This document shows, one piece after another, positions 50,401-59,500 of a stretch of DNA of 64,000 nucleotides. The stretch comes from Zhengitettix transpicula (Eukaryota; Arthropoda; Insecta; Orthoptera; Tetrigidae). The notes below the pieces were generated by a model that was not told the DNA's origin, searched no databases, and worked only from the letters and a program-made list of their open reading frames with translations. Position 1 is the stretch's first letter, and every line of letters begins with the position of its first letter. A program made the translations under genes and the position numbers. The stretch spans positions 21,798,001-21,862,000 of the forward strand of contig CM073596.1 of the NCBI GenBank assembly GCA_037074705.1, read 5' to 3'.

Positions 50401-53400
50401 TTTAATGAAATGAAGGTTACTGAAGGGACTAATAATTAAAGACACACTGCACTCGCATACAAGTACAGAAACCTGATCACTTGGAGTAATTCACTTGGTA
50501 AAACTTTGAACCTGAGTTAGTCATGTGACATCAGACTCTAACCATTCTCCCCCAAAGAGTAACAACACATGGATTTTAAATTACAGTATTCTATATGATA
50601 AATATTTCTGTATTTTAAAAAAAATATTATGAATCAGTTATATTATCAGTGTTGTTTTCTGTTCAAACAATTTGCATACAGTTTGCTACATAAACTAAAT
50701 CTTGTTTCAGAATCACCAAGATGTGTTGCCATGGTTCACGTTATTATGAGCACTAATATACATAGTGTGAATGCTTCCTTCAAATTATCAGACCTTAAAT
50801 ATTTATTGAGAAACATGTATGGCTATAAAAACATGGAAGAATTAATGTTAGATAATATCATGGAAATATTTTTAAAGAAACTGAGGCGTAAGTGAATAAA
50901 GAAGTTTCTTTAGATTAGAAATAATAGCACAATTATAAAATTATTTTTCATCAATTTCATAAGAATTTTGGCTTTAAGAAAGGAAAAATAAATAATTTAA
51001 ATGCATTACTTTGTTTTAACTTTCTCTTTAATTTTGAAAGACTTAATGCACTTATTTCTGCAAAATTGTTGTAGATTCTTCTTCAAAATCAAAAGAAATT
51101 CAAGCTTCTTTAATATTATTGGCCAAAATTCATGGATTAAATTGGACTATCACATCTCTAATTCGTAAAGGCCTAATACCAATTATTAGAGATTGGTTTG
51201 AAGGGAAATTACCTGAAGCACCAGCATTACAATCTGTTGAAATATTAGGTAACGATCCACTTAAAATTGAGTACTTTTATTAATTGTTTTTTCTTCAGTT
51301 CCAACTGAATTTGCAGGCAAAGAGGACACCTTGCCAATTTTAAGCAAAGCTTATTTATCCAATAGCATTATTTGAGTAATATTAATGGAAATTTTTGGCA
51401 ATGTATGGAAATTATTTACTCTATTGTACACCTGATGAAGTCTTCGACTGAGTACAACATGTAATCTTAATTTTTATTTTGTTGTTTTGGTTAATAAATT
51501 ATCTCTGCGTTCAAACATTATAATTATAAAGCGATTAAGTAAAACATGACAAGGTCAAATTAATTATCACATTTGGATAGGAAAGAGAGCCAGGGTAGAA
51601 ATCTTATCTGAAATCAACAATTGGTCCAGCCTGACTGTGGACCAACTTTCAATTTCAGGTAAGTTGACAAAGGGGACTCAGGCCCTCAAAAATTTGAGAA
51701 TGTTTAGATTCCTTAGTCTGACTGAACTATTGATTTCTGGTAAGTTGACTTTGCTGACTCTGTTTCCTATCTAGGAGAATCCATTAAGGAATTGGAACTA
51801 ATTTGGTGACAAAGTCACATTCAAACTTGGATAGTGAGGAAGGATAGAAATAAATAGGAGGATTACGCTTTATGTGAATTCATATGCTCAGGCGAAGAAT
51901 TACGCACATAGAAAAGCATATGTTCAAAGCAGAGAGAAGGATGGAAGAAGAAGGAAAGACTGAAAATATTTGACCCAGGCAGGATTTGAACCCATGTATT
52001 CTGCTCAGTACACAGACGCCTTAACCATCTTGGCCACCGGGTCAAGTTCCTGACCAGGCAAATATAGACAAATATATTTATATATATAATTGCAATATTC
52101 CTCACCATGAGGAACTGAAGGTTGTTCTTCAAATTTTCGGAGGCCGGTGCACGGAATGGTGTAACACTCCTTCCTGAAGAAGGAGGCTATATATATATAT
52201 ATATATACAATATTAGGAGAATCCATTTAAGGAATTAATTCACATTCAAACTTGGATAGTGAGGAAGGATAGAAATAAATAGGAGAAATAGGAGGATTGC
52301 GCTTTATTTGAATTCATATGCTCGGGCGAAGAATTACGCACATAGAAAAGCATATGTTCAAAGCAGAGAGAAGGATGGAAGAAGAAGGAAAGACTGAAAA
52401 TATTTGACCCAGGCGGGACTTGAACCCACGTATTCTGCTTAGTACACAGACGCCTTAACCATCTCGGCCACCGGGTCAAGTTCCCGACCAGGCAAATATA
52501 GACAGTCTTATTGTGGACAATTAATAGTTTTAGTGGAGGAATGGATAGAGTAGAGGGAATGAAGTATTAGGAGCTTCCATTAAGGAATAAATACAATATT
52601 AGGAGAATCCATTTAAGGAATTAATTCACATTCAAACTTGGATAGTGAGGAAGGATAGAAATAAATAGGAGAAATAGGAGGATTGCGCTTTATTTGAATT
52701 CATATGCTACCCGCCTGGGTCAAATATTTTCAGTCTTTCCTTCTTCTTCCATCCTTCTCTCTGCTTTGAACATATGCTTTTCTATGTGCGTAATTCTTCG
52801 CCCGAGCATATGAATTCAAATAAAGCGCAATCCTCCTATTTCTCCTATTTATTTCTATCCTTCCTCACTATCCAAGTTTGAATGTGAATTAATTCCTTAA
52901 ATGGATTCTCCTAATATTGTATTTATTCCTTAATGGAAGCTCCTAATACTTCATTCCCTCTACTCTATCCATTCCTCCACTAAAACTATTAATTGTCCAC
53001 AATAAGACTGTCTATATTTGCCTGGTCGGGAACTTGACCCGGTGGCCGAGATGGTTAAGGCGTCTGTGTACTAAGCAGAATACGTGGGTTCAAGTCCCGC
53101 CTGGGTCAAATATTTTCAGTCTTTCCTTCTTCTTCCATCCTTCTCTCTGCTTTGAACATATGCTTTTCTATGTGCGTAATTCTTCGCCCGAGCATATGAA
53201 TTCAAATAAAGCGCAATCCTCCTATTTCTCCTATTTATTTCTATCCTTCCTCACTATCCAAGTTTGAATGTGAATTAATTCCTTAAATGGATTCTCCTAA
53301 TATTGTATTTATTCCTTAATGGAAGCTCCTAATACTTCATTCCCTCTACTCTATCCATTCCTCCACTAAAACTATTAATTGTCCACAATAAGACTGTCTA

Positions 53401-53649
53401 TATTTGCCTGGTCGGGAACTTGACCCGGTGGCCGAGATGGTTAAGGCGTCTGTGTACTAAGCAGAATACGTGGGTTCAAGTCCCGCCTGGGTCAAATATT
53501 TTCAGTCTTTCCTTCTTCTTCCATCCTTCTCTCTGCTTTGAACATATGCTTTTCTATGTGCGTAATTCTTCGCCCGAGCATATGAATTCAAATAAAGCGC
53601 AATCCTCCTATTTCTCCTATTTATTTCTATCCTTCCTCACTATCCAAGT

Positions 53650-53689
<40 letters not shown>

Positions 53690-56524
53690 ATTGATTGATT
53701 GATTGCCACTTATTGTACCACAGATGATATGATAACATTAATCAATTGATAACAGTAGATGAAAAACTATAATTGAAGATTGTAAATTAAAAAAGAGTTT
53801 CCATTACTTCTGTAGTTTACTCCTTGGAATGCATCCATCCATAATATGATTCATTTTTGCCTTTACCAAGAAATTAAAATTTATTCAATAAATAATACTA
53901 CATAGACTGTATATTGTAATAAATTATTACAATGTTGGGTACATTAATTATAATTTTCAAAGTCCTCAATCACAATTTGTTTCTGGATTTCTCTGAGGAT
54001 TCCATTAACGTAAACCTTGTACTCATAATGTTTTTGAAAATCGACAGACCTGTAATTCTTGTAATTTTCTTCTTCTATGCACACTCCTGCTGTTACTTGT
54101 GAATCTTTAGAAGTAACTGTTATACATATGTCATGTGATGTCGACCGCCATCTGTTCCCAAAATTCATTTTCTGTCATGTTTGGTAGTTAGTTGAGTGTT
54201 TGAGATTCTTCTCCTTGTGATGCTTTTCTGGAAAATCCTCCATGCCGAAAACAGTTCTGAATTGTATTTGCTGACACTTTATACCATGACCTAGCTATTA
54301 GGTGTTGGACATCAAGAACATTCATTTTCTCAGCTTCACAAATCAAACTAAAAACACAATTAGTACTCAACAATAGAAGTTTAATGTTGGTCTTCTATTA
54401 AGACCAGATACAGAGATTCTTTTGCATTGTTTTCCACGAGCGCCTCTTGAAAGTGTGTGATGGACTTTCTAAAGAATGTTAACATAAAACGAATTCTGAT
54501 CACAATGAATGATGTTTTCTTAATATAATATTAGTCTGGGTGGGACATAATGAGAATGATAATATTAACCAAATGATAACATTAACAGTGATTACAATAA
54601 GCATCATCCTCTTTATTGGATCTTGGATGGTGACGAAGGATAGAGTTCCTAATACAGTGTATATAGATTCATTCATTCAAGTCAAATTAAGTCTCCAATC
54701 TTATTTACAATTCTATTGAAGTCAGATAAATATAACTATTAATCTTTTCTCCATTGGTTCACAGTCCCTAATAAAAGCATTTTTAAGAAAATTAACTAGA
54801 TGTTAAGAAACATTTAAAAGCCCTGTATATGTCACCTTAAAAATTTTGATTTATAATTGCAGTTTGTTGGCGTAAGCTGCGATTTGTTTGCCATACATGA
54901 GAAACATTTGATTAATAATGTATTAAAACAAGTATGTAGGTAAACATTTTGTTATTTTGATACATAAAGACACTACCGATGAGTTAGAAATTTTTAAAAA
55001 TAATACACACATTAAAAGCTGATAGTTATTTTACTTTAAATCATTGAATTATCATTGTTTAACTTGTCATTATTCGTGTTGTCATTGTTTAACTGACTCA
55101 GCTGGCTGACTTGGTCATGTGTGGTACATCTACTGAAGCAAACAGGCTCAGACCAAATGGAGTTTGACCATACCGATCACCCATGTGTGGTGGCCTTAAG
55201 ATTTTGAAATTGACTCAGACCAAATAGAGTTTAATGATACAGATTGCACATCTGTGGTGGTCTTAAAAAAAATTTATTATTATATATAACAAATACCATA
55301 TTACAAGACTAAATTTTGAAAAATATGTGAAGCTGTAATTTGTTTGGAACTTGTGTACAAACGAGGAGAATTGTATGCAAATTAGGAAAGCTTCACTTAG
55401 TCCACAATTAACTTCTCAGAGGTTATAACACTAATTATAAATTGGAATAAACTTACTTAATGGATAGAGGGTGCTTTCAAAAATGTGTACAGAAAAAGAA
55501 TGGTGAAAATTTATATAAGTCCTTACAATAACTTTGAATCTTTTCTGCTTTTGTGTTCAGTGATTTATTTACTTTTAGCTCAAAACTAATAAAAATTATC
55601 AAAAATTCACAAAATCATACCAGTATAAATAAATTTAATTGTATGACAAATTAGTTATATTACTGGATAAATTGAACAAAAATATTTATATGTTTACTCA
55701 ATATTTTATTTAATTCACCATTCCTAATATTTTAGGTGCAGTTTTGAAACCATCTTTCTGTGATGTTGATATAACCAAAGAAATATATGTTTTGGGAGGA
55801 ATATTATCAAATAAAAAAGGTAAGATATTTTTCTGGTGTTAGTTTTTTTTTTTGGCAGACTTTGTTCTGAAATGTTTCTGTGATATTTACTAAACAAGCA
55901 AATTTTCTGTGCAACAATTCATTCCTATATAAATATATTTTGTGGTTTGATAATTTACATTTTTAATTTTTTTTAGAGACTAGTTCTGATGGTACAATGA
56001 GCAAACTCTTCATGCTATGTATCAGTACTTTGAATAATTTTTTTAACATATTGTGTCCAATTTTTACTTTCTAACATTCTGCTAATTTTTATAGAACCTA
56101 GTTAAATTGTGGATGTTTTCATAAAATAACATTGTTATACATTATGCCTTATATTATAATAATTTCTATTTTATTTCTTATATTACTGGAATTGAATGCT
56201 CAAATGTTGCTAATTTTATTATTCTATGGCTATTGGGTTTAATTTTGATGCTACTTTAAAAGTATTAATGTTGCAACAATACTAGCAATTACAATTATGT
56301 AATATTTTTTGTTTATAGCATCATTTAATTTGAACTTGGCAACTGTTTTGAGCTTGTCAAAATTAATTTGTCACAATTATCCCTTGGTGGCTAATTTCCT
56401 GTACAACTGGATTCCTGAGAAGCCTGTACCAAAAACATTTCTCACAAACTTAAGCTATTTATTGCTTACAAGGCCGTATTCAAGTTGGTTGACATATTTG
56501 AAGTCTAAAGAAGTTGAAAAATAA
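32456..56524 (+). CDS. ICE1: ICE1 homologue, scaffold of the little elongation complex
   Basis: Fifteen coding exons: 32,456-32,494; 33,140-33,210; 34,252-34,390; 36,538-36,703; 37,584-37,706; 38,749-38,922; 41,508-41,951; 42,887-47,788; 48,247-48,367; 49,503-49,710; 49,941-50,124; 50,711-50,887; 51,075-51,248; 55,736-55,819; 56,319-56,524. All phases match; total 7,212 nt, 2,403 residues (human ICE1 about 2,266). It opens with a Cys pair (NCSNCE) and a long coiled coil (residues about 14-180; HTNKLLEKYD resembles the vertebrate start). WKKQMIKLYD and then DVETILDNM ... LLSPM (about 375) match the ICE1 pattern of an acidic segment followed by LLSP. A long, low-complexity Ser/Asn/Lys middle is followed by a helical C-terminal domain spread over exons 9-15. 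Known role: with ELL and ICE2, promotes RNA polymerase II transcription of snRNA genes in the nucleus. Most of the length is not conserved; the assignment rests on both ends and architecture. Confidence 0.8.
33001..33076. repeat. Perfect AT-rich palindrome in ICE1 intron 1
   Basis: The sequence reads TATAATTAAAAATTTCATTT then CATC, an (AT)n centre, then GATG and the exact reverse complement to about 33,076. It ends 63 bp before the acceptor of exon 2 and could form a long hairpin in the pre-mRNA. Confidence 0.85.
34500..34720. repeat. Repeat patchwork in ICE1 intron 3
   Basis: A TTACCTGAAA-family lead (AAGAAAGAGAGGCAGCAC ... CTTATCTGAAATCAAC, 34,573-34,620) is followed at 34,622-34,720 by a stretch resembling the body of the SINE found at 52-53.6 kb (CATATGCTCAGGCG, TATTTTCAGTCCTTCCTTCC). 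Both parts are diverged. Confidence 0.45.
34790..36020 (+). mobile_element. Degraded Penelope-like element with reverse transcriptase motifs (ICE1 intron 3)
   Basis: Plus-strand frames carry, in order, LLKPLPPDALLVTIDIASL, a frame shift, TNIPY..GLTTLEYFLSHRP, QISGTAMGTHIAPSYTNLF and WFRFIDDIFMLW, which are RT palm motifs in the form typical of Penelope-like elements (GTAMG.. and F.DDIF). The connector region after the RT ([14 protein letters not shown]) follows to about 36,000. Stops and shifts interrupt it repeatedly, so it is inactive. It is GC-richer than the host intron. A family terminal-type repeat lies at 36,055-36,180. The GIY-YIG endonuclease is not recognisable. Confidence 0.75.
36050..36185 (+). 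repeat. TTACCTGAAA-family terminal-type repeat after the Penelope-like RT remnant
   Basis: Contains ATTCAGGACAGGAGGAAGTT and TTACTCCTCAAGGAAGAAAA, the same blocks as the hairpin at 13.1-13.4 kb. It directly follows the RT remnant, which links this repeat family to Penelope-like elements. Confidence 0.5.
38345..38725 (+). mobile_element. Second Penelope-like fragment, C-terminal part, just before ICE1 exon 6
   Basis: Plus-strand frames give LPCALSTVQLPKPILDQHKK, TIYFPGLQKL and LQSNTDLKN, the same post-RT block as in the copy at 35.5 kb. It ends with CAAAAATTTGAAGAACAACC TTCAGTTCC, the terminal-type repeat. The insertion ends about 25-45 bp before the acceptor of exon 6 (38,749). Confidence 0.65.
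39412..39622. repeat. Fold-back element A (ICE1 intron 6)
   Basis: Left arm AGCCAATTCAGACAAAATAG ... CACACAACGTTTCTGCGATC and right arm GATCCCAGAAACGTGAGG ... TTTTTGGTCTGAATTGGC are imperfect reverse complements of about 60 bp, with a loop of about 70 bp. A lone right arm follows at 39,795-39,870. Confidence 0.7.
40568..40800. repeat. Fold-back element B with internal 78-bp duplication (ICE1 intron 6)
   Basis: Same family as the element at 39.4 kb: left arm AATAGCCAATAAGGACAAAA, right arm ending TTTGGCCATTTTTCTTAT. The inner part AAATACCAGACAATGTTTCT occurs twice, at 40,604 and 40,682. A further lone arm of this family lies at about 47,995-48,060 (AATTTCAGAAATGTGTGGTG). Confidence 0.7.
44107..45768 (+). 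repeat. Three in-frame 552/555-bp tandem repeats within ICE1 exon 8
   Basis: Units start at 44,107, 44,659 and 45,214 and end at 45,768, giving 184, 185 and 185 residues (about residues 793-1,346). Each opens GKVKA[MI]NKD and contains DKPLMTNCVLNVEKTYVN, KCSSIALIKEAQN, SSESEDAYESD and the close KRVSTNCSVSPVSN. Units differ at only a few percent of sites by eye. The frame is kept throughout, so the repeats are translated and not a broken duplication. Confidence 0.95.
48560..48728. repeat. Hairpin (fold-back) element in ICE1 intron 9
   Basis: Left arm ACAGTTGACAATTAAAAAAC AA..TTTCCTCCA and right arm TGGAGGAAAAGTTG ... TTATTGTCAACTG are imperfect inverted repeats; the inner part pairs too (CAAGTGCAG with CTGCACTTG). 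No ORF. Likely a non-autonomous transposon. Confidence 0.65.
49395..49490 (+). repeat. Partial TTACCTGAAA-family repeat abutting ICE1 exon 10
   Basis: GGAAATGTGGCAATGTCAAA and AATAGGAAAGAGAGACAGAT TGTGGCTGAAATC match the lead of the family. The copy ends about 15 bp before the acceptor at 49,502 and may supply part of that intron's 3' end. Confidence 0.55.
51535..51775. repeat. TTACCTGAAA-family fold-back copy in ICE1 intron 13
   Basis: Purine-rich lead (TAGGAAAGAGAGCCAG), CTTATCTGAAATCAAC, GGACTCAGGCCCTCAAAAATTTGA and two pyrimidine-side ends with TTTCAGGTAAGTTGAC and TTCTGGTAAGTTGAC. The copy is composite, with an inner and an outer terminus. Confidence 0.55.
51843..52100 (-). mobile_element. 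tRNA-derived SINE, diverged copy
   Basis: Minus-strand copy with the 72-nt tRNA-like head at 52,043-51,972 and the body to about 51,845. It differs from the three other heads at several sites (for example GGATTTGAACCC in place of GGACTTGAACCC), so it is older than the tandem array next to it. A piece of the Penelope-associated repeat (52,105-52,188) follows. Confidence 0.75.
52205..53655. mobile_element. Palindromic array of 386-bp tRNA-SINE units in ICE1 intron 13
   Basis: Positions 52,205-52,708 and 52,805-53,308 are inverted copies, 504 bp each and without a mismatch that I could see, around a 96-bp spacer. On the right arm the unit also repeats directly with period 386 bp (CCGCCTGGGT at 52,711, 53,097 and 53,483). 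Each full unit has a 72-nt tRNA-like head (52,477-52,406 minus; 53,036-53,107 and 53,422-53,493 plus), a pyrimidine-rich body (CTTCTTCCATCCTTCTCTC), and a tail region shared by all copies. The array is bounded by (AT)n at about 52,189-52,207 and 53,655-53,687. The 77-codon ORFs inside it are repeat shadows. Confidence 0.85.
53036..53107 (+). other. tRNA-like cloverleaf (SINE head), one of four
   Basis: Folds as a full cloverleaf: acceptor GACCCGG with CTGGGTC (7 pairs, one G-U), D arm GCC/GGC with AGATGGTTAA loop, anticodon arm TCTGT/GCAGA with 7-nt loop GTACTAA (anticodon ACT), 4-nt variable region, and T arm GTGGG/CCCGC with loop TTCAAGT. ACT would read a Ser codon, but tRNA-Ser has a long variable arm, which is absent. 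Therefore a tRNA-derived SINE promoter is more likely than a functional tRNA gene. Identical copies: 53,422-53,493 (+) and 52,406-52,477 (-); diverged copy: 51,972-52,043 (-). Confidence 0.75.
54188..54400 (-). mobile_element. pogo/Tigger-type DNA transposase C-terminal remnant
   Basis: The minus-strand frame reads VLDVQHLIARSWYKVSANTIQNCFRHGGF, of which SWYKVSANTIQNCFRHGGF matches the conserved helix after the DDE domain in pogo/Tigger transposases (W..V...TI.NCFRHAGF). The upstream catalytic domain is not present in readable form. A second minus frame at 54,168-53,944 may be the shifted continuation. It lies in ICE1 intron 13. Confidence 0.6.
55098..55265. repeat. Short diverged tandem duplication in ICE1 intron 13
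   Basis: The phrase CTCAGACCAAAT.GAGTTT ... TGTGGTGG.CTTAA occurs twice with a period of about 70 bp (55,147 and 55,216). Confidence 0.6.
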
Positions 56525-59500
56525 GTTGAGCATCTCCTGTATAATAGGTTTCTTTGGATGTGAAGAGGTGATTTCTTAATTTTATGTACATATTAATTAT
56601 AGAAATTATAGAAATTAGATATTAATATTTCTTAATTTTATTACAATGTGTGTGTTGGCTATGATTGTAATTACCTGTAGTAATATGATTTTCTATAGTA
56701 AATCGCTAATGATTTCAAATAATTTTGAATGAAAACCTTTAATACATTTGATAAAGTGATGTTATTATTCTAAAACAATAATTCTGAGTATATATTTATT
56801 CTAAGTAATTGTATTAATTGTGAATGAAAGGTGAGCAATTCAATTGTAATTCTAGTTTTAAAATTAGTTTTATGTTGCTCCTATTATGTGTACAAGAATT
56901 TGTATTGTTATATATTCTTCCTTCATATTAGTCATTAATGTGATAGTATATTTGTATTTATGTTATTCGTACATAAAGCAGTGTAATATTATCAAATCTG
57001 CTATTGTGTTCAAAAGAATACAGTTTTTCTAAGAAATTATGTATTGGAAGTTTTATTTAATTTAATATTATCCATTACATTGCTCTGATAGATAGAATCT
57101 GAGCCATACCAAATAAGAACCCTTCTCCTTGTGTGTGTAAAAATTAATATGATTCAAAATGTAACTTACAGTATTATCTATCTTGGTTTGTGATTGTTGG
57201 CAATTTATGGATTTAACTTTTTACACACTATCTGGGTGATTGTCATTTATACAGAAATGAAAACATTGTTAACATAAGGTTTACTTATTGGTTCTATCAA
57301 TATTGTCATTTATACAGAAATGAAAACATTGTTAACATAAGGTTTACTTATTGGTTCTATCAATATCACTACTTTATCCCTATTCATGAAAACAAAGATT
57401 TAGTTTACTTGCTCAAAAATTAAAAGTAAATTGGGAAGACTGGATTTTAAGTTATAACTTTTCAAATAGTGGATGACAATTTAAGAGTCTCAAAGTTATT
57501 TGCCACTTCAGTTAGATATTACTTAAATCATCCATACACCTCTTTATAACAACAGTGAAAAGTTTCATTGAAATTAGTTGACTATTTTCTTGAAAAGTGA
57601 ATTCAGATTCCCTGGAGTTAAATCACTTGATTTTAAGCTATGTGAAGACAAAAGTACTATATTACTGATAGATGTCACATATTTTAATATGATAGATAAG
57701 CCTTTGCAACATATAATGTTCTGACCATTGCCGTGTTTATTAATGAATACCAGTATATTGGAGTTTCAATTTTTGTCTATTATTGTCTCAAAACTATTGT
57801 ATATAATTAATAGGAGAAAAATCTCCATTGTACTGACATAAGTGTGCATACAGATTTGGTTTCCTTATGAAAGTTATTCTAAACAAAGCAGAATTTATAA
57901 GTATCAAAGGACAATGTATGGGAGACTAATGAAAGAGAGTATACCTTGTCTTTTGTATAAAATTTTGTGTGCAGTGTTCAAAACTTGTTTGAAATAGAAG
58001 TTCCAAGAGGATTTTCTCTGCCTGGCCTGAGCAATTTGCACTAACACACCTGCTGTATCTCTAGAAGTCTTGAATTCTCTAGACAGCTTTTCTTATTTAT
58101 AGGTACATATCAACTTTGAAAACAAGAGAAGTAAATTTGGGATCACTTCCAATAAAGTCTTGTAATGTTATCTAATAAATGGACCAACTCAGATGTTTGA
58201 GTGATACGAAGTATGTAAGATCGGAAGTGGAAATTACATGAGCCAAGTTTGATTATCCAAGATTTTTTGGTAAGATATTCCCATTATTTAAAAAATTGCT
58301 TACATCTTGTTAAGTCACTTGGAAATCTAAATTGAAAATGTGTGCAAGTTTGTGATGTTCATCATAAGCATTTGTTATGTATTTATCAATCATATTGGTC
58401 TAATAATGAGCAATTATTGGTATTAAATCCACCCTTGCAACAACAATCAAGGGAAAGCAAACCATTGTAAGTATTATCAGAAGAATCACTTTACAAATGT
58501 GCACAGGAAACACGTTTTTCAGAATGCAGACCGAAGAGACTGGGTGTGGATGAAATTCTCTTGGAATTCCAATTGGGGAAGTTCTTTGAAAACACGTGGC
58601 TTTTTGATTGCTGTTATCAAAACATCACATGTTTTGATGATTTACCCAGCTAGAATTCCAGTAGATTTTCATGGTGTGTATTATGTGCACCCAATTTTTT
58701 TGTTCACATTTTGGGTGCTAAAGATGTGTGGCATACATATGTGAATATGTTATTTTTATGTTTATCCTACTCCACTAATCTTCTGATGAGTATAAATATT
58801 GCATCTCATCTGTGTTCAGTGCATTTTAAAGTGAGTCATTTTTTTGTACAGTTATACAGATAATTTAAAGTTAGGATACTTAAAGTGAACTAAACTAAAA
58901 TATATTTTGCCCATATAAATGTGTGTTGCAAAAAGTAGTAGAGGAAAGGATTGAGAAAGAAGTGAGTCACATGTTAAGAAATGAAAAAAAGTAAAATTCT
59001 TAATCCATATAGGCGCAAACTTCAGAACTTTTTATGCTTCAATCCCACTGGGAACACCCTCATTATCTAATTTTATGAAATGTTTGTTGACACAAGCAAA
59101 TACAACATTTTGGAAGATTTTAATTAGGATTATTTTGTTAGACAGTAAAACACTTAAACGGGGATAATAATTTGTATTATGATTAATATACAATGAACTA
59201 AGCCAAAACTGTTTGCCATCACATGCTGACCTATTTAAAAGCAACGTTACTTTGCAGTTTATGTAGCACCACTATTTGGTGAAAGGCAGGAATATATCTT
59301 CAGGAGTTTAAAATTTTAAGAACTACAATGAAACCAATTTATCAGAAAATGTTCTAGCCACTTATAATCTTTAAAACATTGCTTTCTTTTTCTTTTAAGT
59401 ATCAAGCTCATATAGTACACATTGTATTAATTTATTTTAAAAATCATTTTCAGGCTACAGATGTTGCGCTGCATTATTTTATTGAACATGGACAAAGAAT

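Noticed and set aside
53036..53107. Functional tRNA-Ser(ACT) gene
   Set aside because: The cloverleaf is good but lacks the long variable arm of tRNA-Ser and is embedded in a repeated SINE unit.
52246..53653. Three identical 77-codon ORFs starting MTRWPRWLRR
   Set aside because: They are translations of the tRNA-like head and SINE body and are identical only because the repeats are identical.
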